Below, piece after piece: positions 54,244-61,208 of a stretch of 64,000 nt of DNA. This stretch comes from JBELHJ01 sp042091495 (lineage in GTDB: Bacteria > Bacteroidota > Bacteroidia > Flavobacteriales > Flavobacteriaceae): assembly GCA_042091495.1 (NCBI GenBank), contig JBELHJ010000006.1, positions 1-64,000 of the forward strand. The letters run 5' to 3'. The notes under the pieces were generated by a model. It did not search any database. It was not told the origin of the DNA and worked only from the letters and a program-made list of their open reading frames with translations. A program made the translations under genes and the position numbers. Numbering within the stretch: the stretch's first letter is position 1; each line of letters starts with the position of its first letter.

Positions 54244-54774
54244 TTATTTGTTCTGTAGTTGTAATAAATACTCATTTTGGAAAGTGCTGCTTTTAATACA
54301 ATAGTTCCAATTTTTTTTCAATCCTACAATCGTGAAACCTTTAGATTCAAATAATTTTAAACTAATTGAATTGGATTCAAGTACATTAGCATAAACTTGT
54401 TGCATATCAAAATTTGAAAACACATAATTGATAACCAAGTCCAGAGTTTCAGTACCAATGCCAATGTTTCTATCTTTAGGATTTGTAATTAATATGCCAA
54501 TACCTACTCGTTTATTTTTAAAATCAAAATCAAAAAGATCAATTAAGCCCAATGCATTTTCTGCATAATCTGAAATAACAAATCTAAATTGTTTAGCCTC
54601 ATAAATATCTTTGTGGGCATTAGTTAAATATTCTTTGATTAAAAACTTTGAGTAAGGTGTTTGAGTATGACTTAATTCCCATATTGATTCATCATTTTCA
54701 ATATTTAAAATAAAATCAAGATCATTTGGTTCTAAAGCTCTTAAATAAACTTTTTTACCCTTTAATGTTACCAT
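54244..54774 (-). CDS. GNAT family N-acetyltransferase (RimJ/RimL-like)
   Basis: A 176-aa GNAT. It resembles RimJ/SpeG-type enzymes: VYLRALEPNDLDFILN at the start, RVGIGILITNPKDRNIGIGTETL as the acetyl-CoA loop, and the C-terminal helix SISLKLFESKGFTIVG. The substrate is unknown. It overlaps dapF by 7 nt and precedes mltG by 5 nt, so dapF-GNAT-mltG form one operon. Confidence 0.9.
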   Translation of the reverse strand: MVTLKGKKVYLRALEPNDLDFILNIENDESIWELSHTQTPYSKFLIKEYLTNAHKDIYEAKQFRFVISDYAENALGLIDLFDFDFKNKRVGIGILITNPKDRNIGIGTETLDLVINYVFSNFDMQQVYANVLESNSISLKLFESKGFTIVGLKKNWNYCIKSSTFQNEYLLQLQNK

Positions 54775-55547
54775 GATACTTCGCCTTTAAAAACAAATTT
54801 AGCAGGACCACTTAGCCAAATATTATTATAACCTTCTGAATGCTCTTCAAATGAAACATTCAAAAGACCACCTTGAGTTTCTAAACCAATATGTTTGGAT
54901 TCAACCAAACCTAATTTATGTAATGATAAAGCAGCTGCAGTAACACCTGTACCACATGATAAAGTTTCATTTTCAACACCACGCTCATAGGTTCTTATAC
55001 ACCAACTTTCCGTATTCTTTTTAGAAACAAAATTTACATTAGTTCCCTCATCAAAATAAGGCGCTCCAAAACGAATTTTGGCACCTTGATTTGAGACATC
55101 AATTTCTGAAACATTGTCTACTAACTCTACGTGGTGAGGTGAACCGGTATTCATAAAAACATGTGTATCATAAAGTTCAATGTGATTTACTGGAATCATT
55201 TCAATACTTACAATATCATTAATTAATAGAGCTCTGTGATAACCATCTATAGCTTCAAATTCCATTTTTTTTCCTCCAATACCTAAATGGAAAGCAAAAG
55301 CAACAATACACCGCCCACCATTACCGCACATGGAACTCTCATTGCCATCAGAATTGAAATACACCATTTTAAAATCATACTGTTCATGCTTTTCAAGAAG
55401 CATTAATCCATCTGCACCTATTCCAAATTTCCTGTCGCATAATCTTGCAATCAATGATTTGTCGGTTTTATTAAAAAAAGAAGACCTGTTATCAAACAAG
55501 ATAAAATCGTTTCCAGTTCCCTGATATTTATAAAAAGTTTGTGCCAT
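54768..55547 (-). CDS. dapF: Diaminopimelate epimerase
   Basis: A 259-aa PLP-independent epimerase that converts LL- to meso-diaminopimelate for lysine and wall synthesis. The two catalytic Cys lie in SSMCGNGGRC and LSCGTGVTAAA. FYKYQGTGNDFILFDN is the usual N-terminal motif. The length is normal. A perfect -7 box precedes it. It heads the dapF-GNAT-mltG operon. Confidence 0.96.
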   Translation of the reverse strand: MAQTFYKYQGTGNDFILFDNRSSFFNKTDKSLIARLCDRKFGIGADGLMLLEKHEQYDFKMVYFNSDGNESSMCGNGGRCIVAFAFHLGIGGKKMEFEAIDGYHRALLINDIVSIEMIPVNHIELYDTHVFMNTGSPHHVELVDNVSEIDVSNQGAKIRFGAPYFDEGTNVNFVSKKNTESWCIRTYERGVENETLSCGTGVTAAALSLHKLGLVESKHIGLETQGGLLNVSFEEHSEGYNNIWLSGPAKFVFKGEVSW

Positions 55548-55560
55548 ATGTAAAAGTGAA

Positions 55561-55568
55561 CAAATATA
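55561..55568 (-). promoter_or_regulatory. -7 promoter element of the dapF operon
   Basis: The minus strand reads TATATTTG, a perfect match 13 nt before the ATG. No clear -33 element. Confidence 0.45.
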
Positions 55569-55657
55569 GTGATATTGAAAAATAATTTAAGCTGTTAAAC
55601 GGCAGTTAAAACACATTTAAAGAAAAGTTAAATCAATCTTTCATTTCAATAAATTTA

Positions 55658-55665
55658 TATTTTTG
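55658..55665 (+). promoter_or_regulatory. -7 promoter element of the HtrA-like gene
   Basis: TATTTTTG is a perfect TAnnTTTG match 27 nt before the ATG at 55693. No -33 TTG is visible. Confidence 0.45.
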
Positions 55666-55692
55666 ACATTATAGTTAGATAAATAATTAATT

Positions 55693-57081
55693 ATGAAAAA
55701 AATCATTTCAATTGTATGCGTTTCAATTTTGACAAGTGCTCTTACTATTTATACTTTAAATAACAACATAAATAATGAGCAAACGAATACTTCTAAACCA
55801 AATTATGAATTCAAAACGGCTAATTACAATGTAAACAATACTTCAAATGCGTTGCCATTAAATAATGATTTTGTTTCTGCAGCCGAAAAAACTATAGATG
55901 CAGTCGTTCATGTCAAAAACACTACAAATTATAATGGGCCTGTTACCATTCAAGATTTATTCTTTAATAGAAGACCTCCACAATCTCAAGTAGGGACAGG
56001 AAGTGGTGTAATAATCTCTCCTGACGGCTATATCATAACAAACAACCATGTTATTGACAGAGCAAGCGATATTGAAATTACGCTAAATAACAATAAATCC
56101 TACAAAGCTGAACTTATAGGTACTGACAAAGAAACAGATATAGCGCTACTTAAAATAGATACAGATGAGTCACTTCCATATACTACGTTTGGAGATTCTG
56201 ATGAAGCTAAAATTGGGGAATGGGTTCTAGCTGTAGGGAATCCTTTTAACTTAACATCAACAGTAACGGCAGGAATTATAAGTGCTAAATCTAGAGACTT
56301 GTCAGGTGAACAAAACCAATCATTTATTCAAACAGATGCCGCAGTTAACCCTGGGAATTCTGGTGGAGCACTTGTGAATCTTAATGGAGATTTAATAGGA
56401 ATTAATACTGCTATTTTTGGTAATAATTCATTCATTGGATATTCATTTGCTGTTCCAAGTAATATAGCTAGAAAAGTGGTTGAGGATATCATGGAATTTG
56501 GAGATGTTAAAAATGGCATCTTGGGCGTTAGAGGTACTGAATTAAATAGTGCTGTTTCAGAGAATATTGATATTAACGAAACCGAAGGATTTTATGTAGA
56601 TTCTGTTGAGGACGGCTCTGGAGCTCAAAAAGCAGGAATCAAACATGGAGATATTATTCAAAAAATTGATAACATCAAGATTACTAAGTTTACTGATATG
56701 AAGGGGTATTTAAAAACCAAACGCCCTAATGATGAAGTTAATATTGTATTACTAAGAGATAATAAACAGAAACAAGTAAAAGTAACCTTATCTACACCTG
56801 AGATTTTCACTGTTGAATTCATGGACATGGAATTAAAGAACATTTCCAACTCTGTTAAATCCAAACTCCAAATCAAAAATGGAGTTTTAATTGAGCGTGT
56901 AAATAATAAAAGTTTAAAAAACACAGGTATTACTCAAGGATATTTTATTTTAAGTATTAATGACAGGGATATAGAAAGTATTGATGATATTAATGCTTTA
57001 AAACAATCTTATAATACCAGTATTTATAGTATCAAATTTATGTCCCCAAAAGGTGAAATTGAGCGCATTATTTTTAGATAA
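55693..57081 (+). CDS. HtrA/DegP family serine protease
   Basis: A 462-aa periplasmic protease/chaperone with an N-terminal hydrophobic signal or anchor (1-22). The trypsin-like domain has His119 (NNHVID), Asp149 (ETDIALLK) and Ser223 (NPGNSGGAL). A first PDZ domain spans ~275-365 and a second, shorter one ~380-462. It cleaves misfolded envelope proteins, and flavobacteria usually have such a gene. It is monocistronic and ends at the terminator 26 nt downstream. Confidence 0.93.
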   Translation: MKKIISIVCVSILTSALTIYTLNNNINNEQTNTSKPNYEFKTANYNVNNTSNALPLNNDFVSAAEKTIDAVVHVKNTTNYNGPVTIQDLFFNRRPPQSQVGTGSGVIISPDGYIITNNHVIDRASDIEITLNNNKSYKAELIGTDKETDIALLKIDTDESLPYTTFGDSDEAKIGEWVLAVGNPFNLTSTVTAGIISAKSRDLSGEQNQSFIQTDAAVNPGNSGGALVNLNGDLIGINTAIFGNNSFIGYSFAVPSNIARKVVEDIMEFGDVKNGILGVRGTELNSAVSENIDINETEGFYVDSVEDGSGAQKAGIKHGDIIQKIDNIKITKFTDMKGYLKTKRPNDEVNIVLLRDNKQKQVKVTLSTPEIFTVEFMDMELKNISNSVKSKLQIKNGVLIERVNNKSLKNTGITQGYFILSINDRDIESIDDINALKQSYNTSIYSIKFMSPKGEIERIIFR

Positions 57082-57106
57082 TCCAATACAGTTTCAAAAT
57101 AATTTT

Positions 57107-57135
57107 TAGTCCTCTAATCAGAGGACTATTTTTTT
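57107..57135 (+). terminator. Terminator after the HtrA-like gene
   Basis: A 9-bp stem (57107-57115 pairing with 57120-57128), loop AATC, followed by a T-run. Confidence 0.85.
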
Positions 57136-57168
57136 CTTCAAATAATCTACGAAAACGTTTGAAATGTG

Positions 57169-57176
57169 TATTTTTG
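57169..57176 (+). promoter_or_regulatory. -7 promoter element of the long GAPDH gene
   Basis: TATTTTTG is a perfect match ending 24 nt before the ATG at 57201. No -33 TTG at normal spacing. Confidence 0.45.
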
Positions 57177-57200
57177 TCGCTTTAAATTAAAATTCACACA

Positions 57201-58649
57201 ATGGAAATAACAGTGTCATATGAACAAGAATTACAGTTTCAAGCTAAAAGAAGAAAAGCTACTGTAGATTTAATAAAAATCATAAGCGAATTATGGTATG
57301 AAAAATCTATAGAACTAGTTTTGTTTAGAAATCAATTAATTGATAAAACCGTTAGTGAAATTCTTAATCTACATGAATATGCTGAAGAGTTTGTAGAAAA
57401 GCCTATTTCAATATTTGATACCGTTGAAATAGCAAAGTCCTTGAAATCAATTGACTTACCTCCATCCAGAATAGATATTGGAAAATTAACATTTGAATAT
57501 AAATTACATGAACCACTTGAAAAAAATATCTTAAGTTTTGTAATTGAAAAGCTAAATAGTTCAAATGATGTTAAAAAAATGACTCCTAAAGATGTTGTTC
57601 TTTTCGGGTTTGGAAGAATTGGAAGATTGGTAGCAAGAGAAATTATGACTAAAACTGGAGCTGGAAATCAATTAAGATTACGTGCAGTTGTAACCAGAGG
57701 TAAGATCAATAAAGAGATTCTTGAAAAAAGAGCGTCATTATTGAGGTTTGATTCTGTACATGGTGATTTTTGTGGCACAGTTCAAGTAGATTTCTCAAAA
57801 AAAGCGCTTATTATAAATGGTACAACCGTATATTTTATCTCATCTGATGATTTAAAATCAATAGACTATAAGAGCTACGGTATACATAATGCTTTACTAA
57901 TAGACAATACCGGTGTTAATAGGGATAAATTGTCTTTGTCTAAACATTTTGAAAACCCTGGAATCAGTAAAGTAATATTGACTGCACCTGGAAAAGAAAT
58001 TCCCAATATTGTATATGGTGTTAATCATAAAAAATATACGCCTGAAGAATTAGATATTAGTTCTGCAGCTTCATGTACAACAAATGCTATTACACCTGTA
58101 CTCAAAATAATCCATGAACATTTAGAAATTGAAAATGGACATTTAGAAACAATACATGCTTATACAAATGATCAAAATTTAGTTGATAATTTTCATAGTA
58201 AATATAGAAGGGGTCGTGCAGCTGGACTTAACATGGTAATAACAGAAACTGGAGCAGGAAAAGCGATTGCTAAAGCACTTCCTGTTTTGACCGACAAACT
58301 TACTTCAAATGCCATAAGAGTTCCTGTTCCCAATGGTTCTCTTGCCATCTTAAATCTAAATATTAAAAATGCAACAACATTGCCGAATTTAAATGAAATA
58401 GTTAAGAAAGCTGCTTTGAATGGTGATTTGGTTGAACAAATTAAATATGAAATTAATGATGAATTAGTATCCAGCGATATTGTTGGTAGTGCAGCTCCAT
58501 CTATTTATGACAGTAAAGCTTCTTTAGTTAGTAACGAAGGTAAAAATATAGTAATATATGTTTGGTATGATAACGAATATGGCTACAGCCATCAAGTTGT
58601 TAGACTTGCTAAATATGTTTCAAATGTAAGACGTTTTACCTATTATTAA
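57201..58649 (+). CDS. gap: Glyceraldehyde-3-phosphate dehydrogenase, long form with N-terminal extension
   Basis: A 482-aa GAPDH. Residues ~1-128 are an extra helical domain, followed by a complete dehydrogenase: GFGRIGR (136-142), the catalytic Cys292 in SAASCTTNAITPV, and the active-site His in THAYTNDQ-like HAYTNDQ. Normal GAPDH has ~335 aa. Long forms are known in Bacteroidota alongside a short glycolytic one; a distinct role, such as gluconeogenesis or NADP use, is possible but unproven. Monocistronic with its own terminator. Confidence 0.92.
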   Translation: MEITVSYEQELQFQAKRRKATVDLIKIISELWYEKSIELVLFRNQLIDKTVSEILNLHEYAEEFVEKPISIFDTVEIAKSLKSIDLPPSRIDIGKLTFEYKLHEPLEKNILSFVIEKLNSSNDVKKMTPKDVVLFGFGRIGRLVAREIMTKTGAGNQLRLRAVVTRGKINKEILEKRASLLRFDSVHGDFCGTVQVDFSKKALIINGTTVYFISSDDLKSIDYKSYGIHNALLIDNTGVNRDKLSLSKHFENPGISKVILTAPGKEIPNIVYGVNHKKYTPEELDISSAASCTTNAITPVLKIIHEHLEIENGHLETIHAYTNDQNLVDNFHSKYRRGRAAGLNMVITETGAGKAIAKALPVLTDKLTSNAIRVPVPNGSLAILNLNIKNATTLPNLNEIVKKAALNGDLVEQIKYEINDELVSSDIVGSAAPSIYDSKASLVSNEGKNIVIYVWYDNEYGYSHQVVRLAKYVSNVRRFTYY

Positions 58650-58680
58650 TAAGAAAAAAAAGAGTGCTAATATTTTCATG

Positions 58681-58710
58681 AAAAAGCTCCACTAATGGAG
58701 CTTTTTTTAT
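58681..58710 (+). terminator. Terminator after the GAPDH gene
   Basis: An 11-bp stem (58681-58691 pairing with 58696-58706), loop CTAA, followed by a T-run. Confidence 0.85.
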
Positions 58711-58763
58711 AAATACCTGAACAAATTATTCCTTATATTGCCAAAAAAATTAAGCAAAGCCCT

Positions 58764-59369
58764 ATGAAATTTATCAAACTTATTCTTGTTTTTGTAACAG
58801 CTTTCAATTTAAATTTTCAAAATACATACGCTCAAGAAAAAAATAAAACTAAAAGTATTAATGAAGGTAATATTGAAGAACAGTTTGGCTATCTCATTAC
58901 AAAATCAAATAATTATCAAGATTACAAAGTCGTTAAAAAAGTTTTATTGAATCAACTGAAAAATAATACCATAGATTCAATCAATAACTTGAATGATAAT
59001 TTAAAATTAAAAGATGATAAAATTAAAAAGCAAGACTCAGAAATTAGCGAGTTAAATTCAAAATTAATTGTTGTAAGTAAAAATTATGAGGCTGTATCTA
59101 TAGAAAAAGACCAGTTGAATTTTCTTGGAATAGCAACTTCTAAATCAATCTATAACACATTAATCTGGTCACTCATTGGAGTATTAATTTTAATTATTTT
59201 AATTCTTATTTATAAATTTATTGAGTGTAATCGCGTAACTAAATATGCTAATAATCAATTATTAGATCTTGAAAAAGAATACGAAGATCATAGAAGAATA
59301 GCTTTAGAACGCGAGCAAAAAGTAAGAAGACAACTACAAAACGAAATAAATAAACAGAAAGGAATCTAA
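58764..59369 (+). CDS. Exported coiled-coil protein with one membrane segment
   Basis: A 201-aa protein I cannot name. It has a signal peptide (cleavage near YAQ, residue 24), a periplasmic charged coiled-coil region (about 65-120), one membrane helix (132-152), and a second charged coiled coil to the end (165-201). It lies upstream of trmD. Similar genes in databases may carry the name of the neighbouring tRNA methyltransferase by error; this protein has no methyltransferase motif. Function unknown. Confidence 0.75.
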   Translation: MKFIKLILVFVTAFNLNFQNTYAQEKNKTKSINEGNIEEQFGYLITKSNNYQDYKVVKKVLLNQLKNNTIDSINNLNDNLKLKDDKIKKQDSEISELNSKLIVVSKNYEAVSIEKDQLNFLGIATSKSIYNTLIWSLIGVLILIILILIYKFIECNRVTKYANNQLLDLEKEYEDHRRIALEREQKVRRQLQNEINKQKGI

Positions 59370-59370
59370 C

Positions 59371-59379
59371 TTATCCACA
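59371..59379 (+). other. Perfect single DnaA box
   Basis: TTATCCACA matches the DnaA consensus exactly. It lies in the 49-nt gap upstream of trmD, 10 kb from dnaA. Only one was noted, so it is not an origin; it could be a DnaA-titration or transcription-control site, or chance. Confidence 0.35.
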
Positions 59380-59418
59380 TAAATAGAATTAATAATTTAG
59401 AACTCCAGATTATCTAAT

Positions 59419-60096
59419 ATGAGAATAGATATTATTACTATACTTCCTGAACTACTCAAGAGTCCGTTTGAAGCATCTATAATGAAGCGAGCTATTGACT
59501 CTGGTCTTGTTACAGTGAATTTTCATAACCTCAGAGATTTTACTTCAGATAATTACAAGTCTATAGATGACTATCAATTTGGTGGAGGAGCCGGAATGGT
59601 AATGATGATAGAACCTATAGATAAATGTATTAGTAAACTTCGAAACAAGCGAAATTATGATGAAATAATTTACATGACTCCAGATGGGGAAACCTTAAAT
59701 CAAGGTATAGCTAATCAATTATCGCTTCAGAAAAATATTATTATTCTATGTGGACATTATAAAGGAGTTGATCAAAGAGTAAGAGATCATTTTATTACGA
59801 AAGAAATTTCTATTGGTGATTATGTCATGTCAGGAGGAGAATTAGGAGCTGCAGTGCTATGTGATGCTATAGTTAGATTAATTCCAGGAGTATTAGGCAA
59901 CGAAACTTCTGCGCTTACAGACTCGTTTCAAGATAACTTACTAGCACCACCAATTTATACTAGACCCAGAGAATACAAAAACATGAAAGTTCCGGATGTT
60001 CTATTTAGTGGTAATTTTCCAGAGATTGAAAAATGGCGTGAAAATGAAGCTTACAAAAGAACGAAATCAAGAAGACCAGATCTTCTTGATGAATAA
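59419..60096 (+). CDS. trmD: tRNA (guanine-N1-)-methyltransferase TrmD
   Basis: A 225-aa SPOUT methyltransferase that makes m1G37 in tRNA, protecting the reading frame. Family motifs are DIITILPELLKSPFEASI, FGGGAGMVM, LCGHYKGVDQR, and the SAM knot SIGDYVMSGGELGAAVL. The C-terminus is complete: YTRPREYKNMKVPDVL and a basic tail. It is followed 115 nt later by rplS, a classic neighbour in bacterial genomes. Confidence 0.97.
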   Translation: MRIDIITILPELLKSPFEASIMKRAIDSGLVTVNFHNLRDFTSDNYKSIDDYQFGGGAGMVMMIEPIDKCISKLRNKRNYDEIIYMTPDGETLNQGIANQLSLQKNIIILCGHYKGVDQRVRDHFITKEISIGDYVMSGGELGAAVLCDAIVRLIPGVLGNETSALTDSFQDNLLAPPIYTRPREYKNMKVPDVLFSGNFPEIEKWRENEAYKRTKSRRPDLLDE

Positions 60097-60132
60097 TTTC
60101 AAACAAAACATAGTTTATTTAATAAAAAATAT

Positions 60133-60211
60133 TAGTTTTGCATCCAATTTGGGATTAACCACTGGCGAAAATCGTGAATGTTACTTCTAATAAACGTTAT
60201 AAAAAAGTAAA
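60133..60211 (+). promoter_or_regulatory. rplS promoter element and possible leader
   Basis: TAGTTTTG at 60133-60140 is a perfect -7 box inside the trmD-rplS gap. The ~65-nt leader that follows has a small hairpin in CCAATTTGG and a bulged hairpin (CAC, bulge, CGA pairing with TCG, GTG) at about 60160-60176. Leaders that bind their own ribosomal protein are reported upstream of rplS in flavobacteria by memory, so this may be one. Confidence 0.4.
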
Positions 60212-60559
60212 ATGGATTTATTAAAATTTGTTCAAGACGAATTCGTAACTAAAAATGAATTTCCTGAATTTAGTGCAGGAGATACCATTACGGTATTTTA
60301 TGAAATAAAGGAAGGTGACAAATCTCGTACTCAGTTTTTTAGAGGGGTAGTACTTCAAAGAAAAGGTACTGGATCTTCGGAAACTTTCACTATCAGAAAA
60401 ATGTCTGGTACTGTTGGTGTAGAAAGAATTTTTCCTATCAATTTACCTGCACTCCAAAAAATTGAAGTTAACAAGAAAGGTAAAGTTAGAAGAGCAAGAA
60501 TATTCTACTTCAGAGGTCTTACTGGTAAAAAAGCAAGAATCAAAGAAGTTAGAAAATAA
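60212..60559 (+). CDS. rplS: Ribosomal protein L19 (bL19)
   Basis: A 115-aa 50S subunit protein near the subunit interface. PEFSAGDTITVFYEIKEGDK, QFFRGVVLQRKG and ERIFPINLPALQKIEV are hallmarks. KKARIKEVRK closes the basic tail. The length is normal. A terminator follows after 21 nt. Confidence 0.97.
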   Translation: MDLLKFVQDEFVTKNEFPEFSAGDTITVFYEIKEGDKSRTQFFRGVVLQRKGTGSSETFTIRKMSGTVGVERIFPINLPALQKIEVNKKGKVRRARIFYFRGLTGKKARIKEVRK

Positions 60560-60580
60560 TATTAACTACATTAAAATTAA

Positions 60581-60608
60581 AGTCTTGAATAACTCAAGGC
60601 TTTTTTTA
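60581..60608 (+). terminator. Terminator of rplS
   Basis: An 8-bp stem (60581-60588 pairing with 60594-60601, one G-T pair) followed by a T-run to 60607. Confidence 0.8.
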
Positions 60609-60625
60609 TTAACAATTGTTAATAA
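60606..60625. repeat. Perfect 20-bp palindrome upstream of the RNA gene
   Basis: Ten bases ending in AACAA are followed directly by their exact reverse complement, with no spacer. It starts in the rplS terminator tail and lies 41 nt before the -33 element of the RNA promoter. The 9-mer GTTAATAAC that overlaps its right arm (60618-60626) occurs again at 60708-60716, on the other side of the promoter. It is a possible operator, but one such palindrome could arise by chance in 64 kb of AT-rich DNA. Confidence 0.45.
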
Positions 60626-60666
60626 CTAGAGTTAATTAATTGTGAATTGTTTTATGTTTTTTTTTT

Positions 60667-60696
60667 TTTGATAATTCAATTTCGATTATATATTTA
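60667..60696 (+). promoter_or_regulatory. Promoter of the structured RNA gene
   Basis: TTTG (60667-60670), an 18-nt spacer, then TATATTTA (60689-60696). It has the same layout as the ffs promoter with a single mismatch in the -7 box. It predicts a start near 60703. Confidence 0.6.
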
Positions 60697-60702
60697 CAGT
60701 GT

Positions 60703-61070
60703 TGATAGTTAATAACTTAAAACATCCGTTCTTTGATTTTTATAAAACCTAGTTTTCTAGAAATAGTGAAATCCGATTTATAGTCTCATTCAGTGTGTAA
60801 GCGCTGAAAGAATTATATCTAAGGCCTGCGAAAGCAGGTAACATAGCAAATTTTGTTATGAAGAATGATTATCAAGTATTGTTTTATGAACAATGAAACA
60901 GTATGAGAAAATGGTTCACAGGGCTTCACAAGTCATTACATTATGACTTAAAGAACACTCGTGAAGCGTTAACCCTACTTTTAGTTAGGTGTTTGATGTA
61001 AGTCAAATTCATTAAAACTTCACAAAAGAAAGCCATATTAGAGTAGAAATATTTTAATATGGCTTTTTAT
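60703..61070 (+). ncRNA. Candidate structured non-coding RNA, about 370 nt, unassigned
   Basis: The stretch has no credible ORF, a promoter before it and a terminator at its end. Hairpins: 60789-60795 with 60802-60808; 60824-60829 with 60834-60839 (GAAA tetraloop); 60842-60848 with 60854-60860; 60878-60883 with 60889-60894. All four sit inside a closing pair, TCTCA (60784-60788) with TGAGA (60904-60908). A second domain has GCTTCAC (60923-60929) with GTGAAGC (60961-60967) enclosing 60930-60936 with 60943-60949, then 60992-60996 with 61003-61007. The first and last hairpins share the loop TGTAAG. tmRNA and RNase P motifs are absent. Identity unknown. Confidence 0.6.
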
Positions 61071-61072
61071 TT
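61029..61072 (+). terminator. Terminator of the structured RNA
   Basis: A 12-bp stem (61029-61040 pairing with 61055-61066) with a 14-nt loop, followed by a T-run. It lies between the RNA region and icd. Confidence 0.8.
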
Positions 61073-61156
61073 TTAGATATTTTTGAACTTTTAATAAAAA
61101 TTAAAAATTGAATAAAACTATGTAGTAATAAAGGAAAAGCCATGATCATAATTTTA

Positions 61157-61164
61157 TATATTTG
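61157..61164 (+). promoter_or_regulatory. -7 promoter element of icd
   Basis: TATATTTG is a perfect match 44 nt before the ATG at 61209, downstream of the RNA terminator, so icd is transcribed separately. No -33 TTG at normal spacing. Confidence 0.45.
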
Positions 61165-61208
61165 CATTTCTTTAAAAGAACCTAAGTGTTTAATATAAAA
61201 ACTGATTC

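Noticed and set aside
60859..60897. A 12-codon ORF inside the RNA candidate (ATGAAGAATG...)
   Set aside because: It is very short, has no ribosome-binding site, and overlaps predicted hairpins. Kept as structure, not as a gene.
60703..61070. tmRNA or RNase P RNA in the structured region
   Set aside because: The region has the right size, but neither strand has the tmRNA T-loop GGTTCGA, an Ala-tRNA-like end, or the RNase P core GAGGAAAGTC.
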